Assembly: GCA_949130485.1 (NCBI GenBank)
Contig: OX422183.1
Location: forward strand, 12,002,543 to 12,066,542
Reading direction: 5' to 3'
Length of the DNA stretch: 64,000 nt
Origin: Agelas oroides
Lineage: Eukaryota > Porifera > Demospongiae > Agelasida > Agelasidae
A program made the translations under genes and the position numbers. A model generated the notes under the pieces. It was not told where the DNA came from. It made no database searches and worked only from the letters and a program-made list of their open reading frames with translations. Shown piece after piece: positions 22,740 through 33,761 of the stretch; positions within the stretch are counted from its first letter, which is position 1, and each line of letters opens with the position of its first letter.

Positions 22740-24690
22740 CATACGCTAAAGTGCGTGTGCCCAAAGTACTAACAGGGCCGTAGTCCTTGGCTGTGAACAT
22801 CATAATGTCATGCATGCCCTGTTTAGCTAGCATTGAAAGGGAAATATGAGTACCTGCACCTTCGCCAAGCCAAAGACCAAGATCAGGAGTTCTCTATATG
22901 TTTTTGTACCTGATATTTTCCCCCCAGATAACCATAAGAACTAATATAACCATAATATATATAAGCATGAGCAATGTATTTAAGCTGCATAGAACTTATT
23001 CAGTGATGTTGCAAACGTAATAACTTGTTACATATATACAGTGTAATAGTTATATATCTCCCTGTGGGTGATCTTGCACATTGGTGTCAGGCTACTAGCT
23101 AGCTACACCAGCATTATCTTGGCTGTTTACTATAAACAGTGCTGTATCGTTGGCATGGAGCAGTGCTGGTTCAAGGCTTTATCATTATGGTATCACTATG
23201 GTATGAACCTTTTACATGGTTGAATTTTTCCTGGCTTTTGATGATAAAACTCAAAGTGGTCACAGGAAATTCCATTCATGCTCCTTGGTCGGATGCAAGT
23301 ATTCAGGTTTTTGTCAAAACCATTGGAACAGGAAAGTATCTCAGCTAGTTACCATCTCCTCAATCTCTTTCTGAGCGCTTTCAACCTACCATCTATATTC
23401 TATTCCACCAAGCAGTGACTGAAAGTGACTGTAACCACTACGATTATCATCAAGAAATGTGAAACGGCTTAAACGGTGAAACGGCTTAAATGGTAAAATG
23501 GGTTAAATGGTGAAATGGGTTAAACGGTAATCAATAAGTACAGAGATTCCATGTAGCACTCGCATAGCTACACATGCTACTCAATAAGTGGGCAGGAATC
23601 ACCCTCAGTATGCGTAAACATATCTATTAATGAGTAGTCTGGTGGGCCAAGATGTCCAGCCTAGCTAATGAGATTAGCACCATACCAACTATGAATCCTA
23701 CAAATTAACATGCTGAGTGAAATAATTCAAGTATTTGTATTTTGTTAAGTGGTTACATCTATCAAAGGTATAGTTAGATAATTACGATAATAGGATTCAG
23801 TAATGTGTCCTGTGTTGTCATAGCTACCTGCTTACTCAACACTAATTAACATGGCGCCTACCACACTGAGAATGGGAAATGAATACTTTTGCCAAAAAAA
23901 CCCACAACCACCTGTTGTTGCCATAGACCAGTCCTGTAGCTTAGCTACCAATACATAAAGAGCTCAGAGCCAGAGTGGTCTAACCGTAAACCGGGGCTTA
24001 TTTCACATCATGAAATCACACCAAAAATTGTCTAGTAACATAGCTGCCTACAAGTGGCGTAGAAATGTCTTGTAGAAATATATCCCATAGAAATGTTCAA
24101 TAACGTACCAGGTATGTAGCTACCTGGTAATATAACCAACAATATTGTCTGGTAACATAGGTTCCTTGTAGCATATGTATCCAGAAATACCCCAATAAAT
24201 ATAGAAAGACTTCTGTCTACCTGATTTGTTTGTGTCATTTCACTCCTTACATGTAGCGGTTTTGGAAGACTGATCTGCTAAAGCATGCACTGACTGATGA
24301 TCCACTGAACAATGACCTTAGTAGTACCAATAGTATAAAACTTCAATCAGATCATGTGAGTCTAGCTACTCATTCACCAGATTCCACAAGCCAGTTCAAG
24401 TATGGTTATGTTCATAATAACCAGAGTTCCCAGATTTAACCTATCCCTCAAGCCTGCAAATATATAGAGCAGGTGAATACCTGTCCCAATCATTCAGCTG
24501 ATAAAGAAAGAACACTGTCGGCCCTTCCAGTGCCTAAAAATATGGGGGCATCACCAAATGGGCAGTGATAAGCACAGGTTTGAAATTTGACTCAGTGCAT
24601 GGCTGCACTGCAGCACTGCAATGATTATTATGACTGCGTGATGTCATTTCCTGCATTGCACATCGTGCACTCCTAGATACGTCACGCTTC
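22740..24690. other. Upstream of gene A: no gene recognised
   Basis: This AT-rich stretch has no supported coding exon. It includes a short tandem repeat at 23,460-23,530 and interspersed repeat fragments. One fragment at about 24,355-24,490 resembles 49,860-49,990 (GTCTAGCTACT-ATT-ACCAGAT). The region just upstream of the gene A start holds a GC-box-like CCCCGCCCAC at 22,683, possibly promoter sequence; that is a guess. Confidence 0.4.
23460..23532 (+). repeat. Short tandem repeat, 15-16 bp unit
   Basis: Variants of GTGAAACGGCTTAAAC and GTGAAATGGGTTAAAC are repeated about four and a half times in succession. Confidence 0.75.
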
Positions 24691-24699
24691 CTCGGCTAC

Positions 24700-25167
24700 A
24701 TACATCATGCATCACGCCTCCTATAGGTACGCCACGATTGCGGGACCGGACACCCCTCAACAGCGGACACCCACAAGCTAACGGACATTTCCGAAAGTCC
24801 CGACTGTCCTTCCATTCACGCAACCCCTGAATAGCGGACACCACGCAGTTTTCGCGGTCCCAATTGTACTCAAACAGTACCCGATCTACTGTGCACTCGT
24901 CGACCTTTTGAGCAAGATTGTCCACAATCGCTGCTGGAGTTAACAACTTGGCGTTAGACTCAGTATATCGCTGTTACTCGTAATACTGCTTGGCCATCCC
25001 CGCCAGCGTACAGCAAGGGAAAGCTTTGTATTATAAAACGTAGCCACGTTGTGCTCAACAGCCCGATTACGCATACCACGCCTACCGGAAATATACTGAC
25101 ACTCATTACAAGGCACAAAATTTTGGTTCCCAATGGTGTCCGCTATAGAGGGGTTCCACTGTAGCAC
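24700..25167 (-). mobile_element. Possible pogo/Tc1-type transposon fragment
   Basis: The right end reads, on the minus strand, TACAGTGGAACCCCTCTATA followed by GCGGACACC, very like the CAGTGGAACC(C)CT-TATA-CGGACA termini of pogo/Tigger elements. Variants of the same motif (CCCCTCAACAGCGGACACCC, CCCCTGAATAGCGGACACC) recur inside at 24,755-24,840. The open frames between them have no recognised transposase motif, and the left boundary is not defined. Confidence 0.4.
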
Positions 25168-25379
25168 TTAACAGTCTGGTACCCAATAACATTTGGTACC
25201 AGATTCTTCATGGATCAATAGTCAGTTTATCATTAATTAATCAACAAACCAATCATAATAATCAATCATTTGTGTGTATTGCTTATATCACAGCAAAAAC
25301 TACTTGACAGAGTGGTTACTCAAGTTTTTGATTTACTGTTGAGATATTATCTACAATGAAGAGAATTTAAACACTGTAA

Positions 25380-25650
25380 TCACTATCCATCATCCCCCTC
25401 ACAATTCCATCAAACTTCATTAAGAAGCAAAGAGCTAGCACAGACACTTGTCTGCTAGCTAATGCACAATGCATAGCACTTCTTACGGTCCACCTGCTGG
25501 CTATTATCCAATTCCGTAACTATCCATCATCCCCCTCACAATTCCATCATGCAGGCTTTAAGAAACAAGGAGCTACCATGGACAAATATCTGTAGTAGCT
25601 CTTTGCATGCCTGATGAGGGGGATGTTGGATGGTGATATGTTTGTGAATT
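25380..25650 (+). repeat. Partial tandem duplication of a short interspersed unit
   Basis: CTATCCATCATCCCCCTCAC followed by AATTCCATCA occurs at about 25,382 and again at about 25,518, each followed by a similar AAGAA-CAA-GAGCTA segment. A further relative lies at 13,670-13,735 (TCATCTATCATC, GACTCTTGTCTGCTAG). No coding capacity was found. Confidence 0.5.
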
Positions 25651-26924
25651 CTCTTCATAATACTCACCAGTTCAGTGAACCTTGAAACTGGAATAACCAC
25701 TCAGAGAGTGAGTAGATATATATGTGTCACCTGTGAGTGCTGTGTTCAGTGGTCATTCAAAACTAATAGAGAGTAATTGTGCTGGTAGTATTTGAGTCTT
25801 AAGTTGTTCAGAATAAGGTTTTCAAAGTCATGTATACATACAGAAGTGGTGTCTTTTTCAGTTAGAATACAAACATACTATGTTTCATCTCCGTCTGTAG
25901 CTACTACACTGCATAATGTGCATATCAGAAGTAGATTGGTGTGCACGACAAGCTTCCAACAATGCTTCCCTGTTTATATGCACTATAATGATGGGCTTTT
26001 GGTCATGTCATGTGACATCTGGAGTGATAGTGTTGCTATCGCTGTGTGTAGGGCAGTACGACATGTGGAGCACGGACAGCTGCAGGGTGGTCTCCGATAA
26101 TGGTGCAACAACACACTGTGTGTGTACACAACTTCGAAACTTCAGTCTTCTCTTTGTGAGTGATACTGCAAAAGTTAATTCCACTCAATTTAGCAGTATT
26201 ATGAGCAGATGATTAGTGATCCAACTTCCAAGAAGCAAATCACATGCACGTAATGACAAACAACCAAAGATATATTCATATCAACATTTATTATACTGTA
26301 ACGTAATATGGTCTGAAATGAGTGATGATGCTGTTATTGAATAATGCAAAATGCATTTTGCCATGCTACCGTGTAGATTATTCCCACTTTCTGCTTGCAT
26401 GCTGCCAAGATAGCCTCGTTACTCCAAAGATTACGCTAGCATAATAGAATCAAGCCTAAGGGCCACCATAATTATTGGTAACTTTCACATTGTTGTATGC
26501 CAACTGGATACATGTAAATCTGAAGTATTGACATTACAAGAAGGAGCCTCCCAAAGAAGGAACTTAATATATATGCAGCAAATAGTGGCCTAAGCAGCTC
26601 CCCACTCCATTTTTATCTTGCTTGTCTGTTAGCTTCTGTGTAGTACTGTACTATTTTGAACGCCGTGAAACCAAAGAGCAAATTACAGCCCAAGTGAAAA
26701 GGAAAGTGTATAGCTTAGGGCCTAAAATATTTTAAAAATTTACTGAACGTGTAATGGCTGATGACAAACTTGCTAAAACTGCTTGTAGCAATCTCTACTG
26801 TGCCCTGCAGCAATAGTTTACAGCTTTCACAAACCTCGGGGGTATGCCCCCGACAGCTATTTGCTATTCAAGGCAGGAAGGGGCGGAGCGATTGCCAAGG
26901 TAGCGGTAAGCGTACATACCGTAT

Positions 26925-26970
26925 TAGCCTCGTACCCAGGCCGCGTGCACGCGGCCTGGGTACGAGGCTA
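26925..26970. mobile_element. 46-bp perfect palindrome, TAG...CTA mini-element
   Basis: Two 23-bp arms (TAGCCTCGTACCCAGGCCGC and three more bases) are exactly complementary with no loop. The flanking 9-mers are ATACCGTAT and AAGCCGTAT (7 of 9, CCGTAT shared). The outer sequence TAGCCTCGT-CCCAGGCC is the same as that of the 94-bp element 0.8 kb downstream. This is terminus sequence only, with no interior. Confidence 0.7.
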
Positions 26971-27213
26971 AAGCCGTATGTGTTGGATCTTTGCGAGATT
27001 TCTCATTTTCTCATTCGTTGGTTGAAAGGCGCTACTTGCTTCACTGCTGGAGGGGAGGGTCCAAATAACTATCTTAACATGAAGGTACTTGCATTCAGTG
27101 CTAAAGATGCGATTATTTTTGAACCACTGCTAACCTGAGTTATGATTAAAAAAATTGTTCACACTTCAGTGACCACACAAACTTCATCCCGACTTGCAGC
27201 TCTGGAGCCTTGT

Positions 27214-27737
27214 ATCAGAGAGTCGGTAGACTCTCTATGTAGGGATGGCGCCGATGTGCAATATATGCAATACTTAATAAGCAAAAGCCGTATAACTTCA
27301 CCACAAACACGCTAAAAGCTTATGCGCCCAGGCTTCCTCTTTGAGTGCCTTTGTGATCAGCAAGACTCATATAGTTGCCCAAAAGCCACGCGGAAGACAG
27401 CTAAACGCAAAAGTGTGCGGTAGCAAAAGTGCCATTTTTCGTATTCTCTTCTTTCCGGCCGCTTTGTTCAGACCACTTGTCAAACAACGATAACTCGAAA
27501 ACGGCTTAGGTACTCACCTTGATTTTAGCACGAAATTGATGCTCGTCAAAGCGCGCAGCTTCACAACCCCTCAGCGTCTTCATAGCTTCAAATTTACCCT
27601 GGTCAACAAAAGCGATTCACAACACTCTGAGGCTGTTGTCCGTTGCTTAGGACGCAATTTTCTAATTGTGTACGCATGCGTACACGAAGTCTCGTTCCCA
27701 GACCCAAGACCAGGTCATTGGTCTGGAAGCGAGACTA
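27214..27737 (-). repeat. About 0.5-kb interspersed repeat, copy 2 (inverted)
   Basis: The reverse complement matches 2,222-2,718. Shared blocks include GGCGCC next to ATGTAGGGATGG, AGCAAAAGCC, CTTCCTCTTTGAGT, TTTGTGATCAGCAAGACTCA, AAGCCACGCGGAAGACAG and TGCGGTAGCAAAAGTGCCAT. The copies differ by several short indels and about 15-20% substitutions. Confidence 0.65.
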
Positions 27738-27760
27738 GTACAAAGACTACCTTGCTACGC

Positions 27761-27854
27761 TAGCCTCGTTCCCAGGCCATTCCCGCCTCCAGTTTTTGAT
27801 CGCTTGCAGTATCGATCAAAAACTGGAGGCGGGAACGGCCTGGGAACGAGGCTA
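27761..27854. mobile_element. 94-bp palindromic TAG...CTA element
   Basis: The arms TAGCCTCGTTCCCAGGCC followed by TTCCCGCCTCCAGTTTTTGA and their complement face each other around a short centre containing TCGCTTGCAGTA. The flanking 9-mers TTGCTACGC and TTACTACGC agree at 8 of 9 positions. No coding capacity. Confidence 0.85.
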
Positions 27855-28229
27855 TTACTACGCATGGCTGGCACGGTCTTTCCCCCACGGCATTGGGCAA
27901 GGCTTATGAACACCACGTAGGTAAGGGGCTGCATTCAGCTGCCTACTTGTAGCTACACTAAAAGGAGCCCGAGGGGTCCATCACGAAAGAAATCTCGTAC
28001 ACCGTCGGCAGAAATCCAAACTGAAATCCAGAAATCCAATCTGAAATCCAGAAATCCACTCTGAAATCCAGAAATCCACCCTGAATGCAGAAATCCACTC
28101 TAAAATCCGGAAATCCAATTCAGGATTCTATTAAAATACTCCGCAAATATCCGTATACTTTACATTAATTACACTACAAGGACGTGCACGTGCACCGATT
28201 TTCTATGACGTTTGAACGTCACCACAATG

Positions 28230-28278
28230 AATGACCTTTGTACCCGGCCGATCTTCGCGGTCGGGTACAAAGGTCATT
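28230..28278. repeat. 49-bp palindrome
   Basis: The arms AATGACCTTTGTACCCGGCC and GGTCGGGTACAAAGGTCATT (one mismatched base) form a strong hairpin around GATCTTCGC. The termini are not TAG...CTA, and no target duplication was found. Confidence 0.7.
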
Positions 28279-28299
28279 CTTCCAAGGTATTGTCAGATG

Positions 28300-28440
28300 T
28301 ATTATGTATGACGAACATGCAGTACTGTATGAATATGTATGTAACGAACACGCAGTATGGGTATGAATATGTATGACAATCAACGAACACGCAGTATGCG
28401 TATGTATATGCATGACAATCAACGAACACGCTGCCTAAGC
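28300..28440 (+). repeat. Tandem repeat of about 42-45 bp
   Basis: The unit GAACACGCAGTATG-GTATGA followed by ATATGTATGACAATCAAC occurs about three times with changes. Confidence 0.65.
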
Positions 28441-28974
28441 GCTATGTAGCGGTGAACTGCCTGTGACATTGTATTCTGTTAGCATATAGGCTGAGAGGAA
28501 TGTGGTTCATGATTGTTCATGAGTATATTTTAGCTGTATCTTCAGAAATAGCGAAATCCAGAAATCCGCTTTGAAATCCAGAAATCCGCTTGAAATCCAG
28601 AAATCCACTTTGAAATCCAGAAATCCACTTTGAAATCCAGAAATCCATTCTGAAATCCGAAATCCACGTGAAATCCAGTGGATTTCGAAATCTCGTACGC
28701 CGAGGCGCGCCGTGGCGGACCCCTCGAAGTAGCCTACTCACAGCTTTAGTGAACTGTAAAGCTAGGATGGTCAGTTGTCTACTTTTCTGTGCTGCAGCTG
28801 GTCCGGCAGTCGTCATGTGCCTTTGACAACTGAATCGTGAAACTGGTTTCACAAAGTTCGTTAGGGAGAGTGGTTGGCCCTTCATCAGGTACTAGCTGGC
28901 TATATTACACATAATTATTAAATTCCTGGAACCACTACTAAACTGTCAACGCCGTTTCAAGTTCTGGTGTTGTG

Positions 28975-29890
28975 GTTACACTTGATTCAATGAAATATTC
29001 TTCTTAGGCTTAGGTCTATCTGTAACTGAGATTAACATCAAAAAAGTACAGAAACAAGACTTTAAAAACGTAAAAAGATGTAGGGATGGCATGCCAAAAA
29101 GTATGCAAACAAGGTAGGGATAATGCATGAAAGCAAAGGTCAACATTTTGGCAAAGCCCCATCCCTACATCTTTTTCACACTGCAGTTAGACAGCGTGCT
29201 TGAGTTGAGAGCTGAATCTGCAGCCATCCATGCAGCTATTAATGCTGTGCATGAGTACTTGAGTTTTACACTATGATCAGTCTGCAGCCCACTCGAGCTC
29301 AGTGTCTAGGTTATGCCACAGAGATATAACAATGGTGCCACTGTCACGGCAAAAAAAAAAAAATACTAACCTTGGTAGCTACCTACAAGGCACACATCAG
29401 CTGATGCTAGATCATGTCATATTAGGCTCATTCCTAGGCCACGTGGGAGGAGGAAAGTGGCCCCAGGATGAGGCTAAAACCATGCCATGCGCCATGTACT
29501 TTTACTATGATAACTCTGCAGTCTACTCCAAGTCACTGCTTAAGTTGTTTAAGAGGTTTCGTATAACACAATGCCACCAAATGTACCACTATAAACTACC
29601 TGGTAGCTACCAACAAGGCGTGGATCATACCAGCCTCATTCCCAGGCCACGTGGGAGGAGCTAGGAAGTGGCCTGAGAACGAGGCTACAACCATGAACTG
29701 CCAGTAACGGTTGGAGTGAACTTGTGGTACGTCATGCACTGTCTAACTGTAGTGTGAAAAAGATGTAGGGATGGGGCTTTGCCAATATGTTGACCTTTGC
29801 TTTCATGCATTATCCCTACCTTGTTTGCATACTTTTTGGCATGCCATCCCTACATCTTTTAAAATTTTTAATGTTCTTAAAGTCTTTTAA
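28975..29890. mobile_element. Long foldback element related to 1,544-1,811
   Basis: The left arm at 29,060-29,190 (AAAAAGATGTAGGGATGGCA, GCATGAAAGCAAAGGTCAAC) is repeated in inverted form at 29,750-29,890. The about 560-bp centre contains two direct partial repeats, each with GGTAGCTACC and a CTCATTCC-AGGCCACGTGGGA hairpin. The left outer flank (28,975-29,060) matches the complement of 1,811-1,900, so the full unit extends beyond the arms. No transposase frame was recognised. Confidence 0.65.
29423..29687 (+). repeat. Direct duplication with two TAG...CTA-like hairpins
   Basis: Two hairpins occur at 29,423-29,476 (TAGGCTCATTCCTAGGCC to GGATGAGGCTA) and 29,631-29,687 (CAGCCTCATTCCCAGGCC to GAACGAGGCTA). 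Their flanks are also alike (GATCAT before, ACCATG after). Both likely derive from one element copied together with its surroundings. Their flanking 9-mers no longer match. Confidence 0.5.
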
Positions 29891-30576
29891 GGCTAAAGTA
29901 GGTAGCTACATCGTTAACAAGCTAGATCTATCTTCCTGGTAGCAGACTACCAATACAGTGCAGCCACACTGAGCTATAAGTCACTTTTCTGGCTTGCTGC
30001 ACGACAGCACATCCCATGCCTCCACAGTGCTTTGATGGCAACGGCGCTTCTTTACAACAACGATTGACATCTCTCAATAGGCATTGTACGGTGTTCTTAG
30101 CTCTTACACAGCATTCATGCAACAGCAGTATGCTTCACTTCTCTCTACAAGCAATGGCTATGCTTATTGTTAGAAGCTGAATTGTGCACCTAACTCCCGA
30201 CTCCCTGTTCCACTTTTGCCCTAACTGGAGTGCGGTTAGGCTCGAAAAAAAAAAAGAAAAAGAGGGGTGTGTGTGTGTGTGTGTGGGAGGGGAATCCTGA
30301 GAACAAGGGTAGGCTTAAGGTTAATTGGCATTCAGCATCTAGGCAGCAAGTGCATGTATGTAAATCCCAGGTCAGAACTAACCTGTTGTGTAGTAGAATT
30401 CATGTTCTAGCATGTGATTTGAGATACATGTTGTACTGTACTACTGTAGACATTGTTCTCTCATGTCAAAAGCAAACAACAACAACAACAACTGCCGGCC
30501 TGTCTTTGATACTCCAGAAACTGACTTAGATGTTGAGATTGTATAGCAATGTATTAGCGTAATATTTCTATGCAGG

Positions 30577-31171
30577 AAGCTCCAGTTTCTGTACAAGGCT
30601 CAGCTGGTGTCCATGTATGGGCAGCTGCTGATCAACTATGTTACGTTCATAGTGACAGGTCTTGTGACCACTGTTCCTCCTCTCTGTGGGGTAGTAGCTG
30701 CTCTGCTGCAATATTTCCTGCTGGTCTTCTTCGGCTGGACAGCAGTGGAGGCACTATTTCTGTATCAGAAGATCAGGAGTGTATACTGGGTCAAATCTCA
30801 CCCTACCATGGCTTTGTAACACTCTGCAGTAGTTCTAACCCACACATGCTTGTAGTGTATGCATATTTGTAGGTGGGTACACCATGAACACCTGTCATCA
30901 TTCATGCAATAAAATGCTCCCAGGCCTTCCCTGTCAGTCTCTGCTACTCATCCACTAGTCTCATGCCCACCTCCCGGTGAGAAACAGTCTGGTAAGATAA
31001 CTTGTGCAAAAATGTCATTAAAGAGAGAAACAAATAAACTTGTAGCTTAGAGTTTGGATGATGAATGTCTGCATGTTATCCATCTGTACATTCTGTAGTG
31101 GCTCCAATCATGGTTCTTGGAATATCAGCAGGAGCTGGTTATCGCCATTATGTCAACCCATTCCAGTCTTA
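30577..31171 (+). pseudogene. Adhesion-type GPCR transmembrane relic
   Basis: After a TATGCAG acceptor at about 30,575 the frame reads KLQFLYKAQLVSMYGQLLIN, a hydrophobic stretch, then CGVVAALLQYFLLVFFGWTA followed by VEALFLYQKI. This matches the helix 3 pattern of adhesion GPCRs (Cys at the outer end, then a W-x-x-x-E-A-L-x-L-Y block). It runs to a stop at about 30,819. A second block after CTGTAG at about 31,098 reads VAPIMVLGISAGAGYRHYVN and stops, resembling helix 4. No helices 1 or 5-7, GAIN domain or clean donor for the first exon was found. It is a fragment, probably dead; family assignment by pattern only. Confidence 0.5.
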
Positions 31172-31892
31172 GGGGTAGAGGTCTGCATGGGTTGGTACTA
31201 GGATAGTTGACAGCATTTGCCTTTGCACTATGACAATGTCTGCAGGCAGACGACAGAAAGAGCTAAGACATTAGATAGTTCTTGCAGACCAAAAAAAGTT
31301 AGCGATTATAGTAATTGAAATATTCGCTATGTCATGTCTTTGTACTAGCAGTTTTGCAATTGATTACAGAACCTAGAGTTTAGTGCTACCTAGCCTTGCT
31401 CCAAGTCTCTTTCCTCTATAAAACAGGGGGAGGAGAGAGCCTTGGAACATTTGCAAAAAAAAGCTGTGGATTTCCCTCACATCATCATTCATGTGATTAA
31501 CATAGGACACTCACACTTTACTACTAAATGTCATGCGATTTAATAAGCTTCCATGCAATATTCATACTATATCCCTTAGCTGCACAAGCTTGTTGAGTTT
31601 CGTGACACACTTCTTACAAGTAAACTCAGTGCTGTAATGTTGGTGAACAAACTGGTTCCACAAACTGACTACACTGAGCTTTAGTCTCAGACTCTTAGGA
31701 CCTGTGCCCTTCCGCACATCCAAAAACTGTTTTTTCACCGACCTTTGAAGTAAGTGTGAGAGGTGAGTTTATCCAAAATTATAACTGCATGATTGGCATA
31801 AAAATATAGTGACGGCTTGAAGTGTAGTCTGTACACATGCCGGCACTCACTGAGGCTGACCCCCACAATTTCCTACATTCACCTAGTTGTAG

Positions 31893-32250
31893 CTATTTTA
31901 TGCTCAAAATTTTTCGAAAGTGGTGGTTTATTTGATGACTGTAAACATCAGTCTGGAAGAGATAATGCACTGATGCACTGATATCTTCTCCCATGCAGTG
32001 CATGGTGTGGTGATTCTTCCACGTATGCTCCACTATGGCTGACTTTCCCTTGTCGCAGGTGTCGTGGTGCTCCTTCAGTTTTCTCTCCAGTCTCCAGGGT
32101 TGGGATATAGCTATCTTTGTCAAGCGTCAAGGATACATTACCACAAGTAAACAATCTAATATCACCATGCATTCTATTTCTGAAGCTGTGGCCAGTTCTA
32201 CATAGGGGAGACCAATTGGACGATGGAGCAGTTGACCATATGCAGCAGAT
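31893..32250 (-). pseudogene. Possible Penelope-like/GIY-YIG retroelement fragment
   Basis: The minus strand encodes RLERKLKEHHDTCDKGKSAI followed by VEHTWKNHHTMHCMGEDISA. This resembles the R-x-x-EH...SA-x-EH...H pattern common at the C-terminal endonuclease of Penelope-like elements and their decayed copies. The frame is shifted near 32,110, upstream of which a likely continuation (LPYVELATASEIEC) is seen. The assignment rests on a short pattern. Larger open frames on both strands here are shadows. Confidence 0.35.
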
Positions 32251-32929
32251 TGAGCATGAGAGAACCACCACACAAGCTACTGCCTGTTGGGAAGAGACCG
32301 AAACCATGGCAGGCGGACAGGAACTACTAGTGAAGAAAGCTCTGCACATCCAGATGGTACCTGCAGAAGAGCTCTTCAATTGGCTTACTGCATGGACCAT
32401 ACATGGAGAGAGGCAATCCTTTGACTTCCAAGGACATGTATCTTAGTAGCATATAGCTACGTATAAATAATTTGTTCACACTTTTGTCTCTTTTGCCTTG
32501 TATGATGACAACAAAAGCGTAGAGTATGTACACCTTTTTAAAATTTATCATGTGTTACCATACAATTCTGTGAGGCAGCCAAATATCAGTATTTGGGTAT
32601 CAATGATCAGCGTATAATAAAGGGCTCTGTTTAATACTAAATTTGGCAACCCCAAGATTCTGCTTTGTGCTCATTTTCACAGTGCCAGAGCAGCTATATC
32701 GTTGTATTGCAAGTTACTCTTCCATAGCTGGAGACACCAAATCCATCTACAGTTGTGTGACATAGCTGTCATTTCTTCAGATACTTATTCAGGTATAGTC
32801 ACATCTAGAGTAGGTTGTGTGACTTCATGTACTTGAATACTGCCAGCTTTGATCTTAAGCTTATTGTACAATGTTTGCTGCTATGTTGACTACCAATCTT
32901 TCTTTGCTGACATTTACACAGTGATACCT

Positions 32930-33700
32930 AAGGTTGATCCATACCTAGCTGAGTCACCAATGACTGCCTGAGGCTGATTCATAGTTAAATCACTGGCTGG
33001 TGACTGCTTATGATAGCTGCATGGATCATTGGCGTTTGTATGAGGTTGATCTGATCAGTGGTCTAGCTACACCTGGGCATACCCAGGCCTGTGCCCATGT
33101 AAATTTGCTGGTGCCCAGCTAAAACTAATGTAGAAAGCTAAGGTCAAAGATCAGTTATCAGCCGCAAGTTTCATGTGGACATGAAGTGAGCATACAGGTA
33201 AGACTGAAAGATTGGTATTTGTGGTCGAAAACTACCTCAGAAGAGATCTCAGAGTGTAAAGTTTTATGGTGTGAGCATGCCCCAGGTCCCCTAGCAGATG
33301 CGTGTTACACACGCACTGAGTGCATGTGCCCATGCGGTGCACACGTACCTTGCTCATCCTGGCTACGCCACTGGATCCAGTGCCAGATCACTGGTGGCTG
33401 TCTAAGAATGATTTATAATTAGATCACTGGTAGCTGCCTGAGCTTGATCCATAGCTGGAACACTGCATGTTGACTGCTTGAGGCTGATCCATAGCAGGAT
33501 CACTAGTGACTGCTCGACAGCTGGATCACTTGTAGCTGCCTAAATTATACTGCTGGATCACTAGTGATTGCCTCTGGCCAATCTATATAGCTTGATCATC
33601 AGTCACATCCTATAAGTTGAACCATAGCTGGATCCAATCTTAGTTGCCTGCTGCTAATCTATGGCTGAATCACTGGTGGCTGCTTGTGGCTGCTGGGCCA
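32930..33700 (+). repeat. Degenerate tandem repeat of about 55-60 bp, split by a MITE
   Basis: Variants of CTGATCCATAGCTGGATCAC followed by TGGTGGCTGCCTGAGG repeat across 32,940-33,055 and again across 33,374-33,690. The interruption is the hAT-like MITE at 33,056-33,373, which inserted into the array. Confidence 0.65.
33056..33373. mobile_element. hAT-like MITE, 318 bp, second copy (inverted)
   Basis: The ends CAGTGGTCTAGCTACACCTG and CATCCTGGCTACGCCACTG match those of 20,957-21,291 in opposite orientation. The flanking 8-mers are GATCTGAT and GATCCAGT (5-6 of 8), a decayed duplication. It lies inside the 55-60 bp tandem array. Confidence 0.75.
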
Positions 33701-33761
33701 TGGAGCCGCACATGTTCAGATTTCCCGCGCGTTATTCGTGCCTAAACCCCACCCTAGTCTC

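Larger units (their letters stand above)
27965..28735. repeat. AAATCCAG tandem-repeat arrays inside an inverted-end unit
   Basis: Two arrays of an about 20-bp unit (GAAATCCAGAAATCCACTTT and variants) lie at 28,010-28,125 and 28,550-28,685 in the same orientation. The outer ends are inverted relatives: GCCCGAGGGGTCC on the left and GGACCCCTCGAAG on the right, each followed inward by an ATCTCGTAC-CCG motif. The minus-strand open frame through the right array (KWISGFQSGFLDF-type repeats) is a by-product of the repeat. The unit may be a transposon with repeat-filled subtermini. Confidence 0.6.

Noticed and set aside
24640-25170. Transposase gene on the minus strand
   Set aside because: The ends look pogo-like but no helix-turn-helix or DDE motif is readable in the frames, so only a fragment is reported.
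28517-28885. Minus-strand frame with repeated GFQSGFLDF-type motif
   Set aside because: It is a translation of the AAATCCAG tandem array. No signal, start or splice context supports a protein.
31948-32446. Open frames of 150 and 109 codons on opposite strands
   Set aside because: They overlap each other. Only the third, minus-strand frame shows a family-like pattern (R-x-x-EH ... SA-x-EH), so these are shadows.
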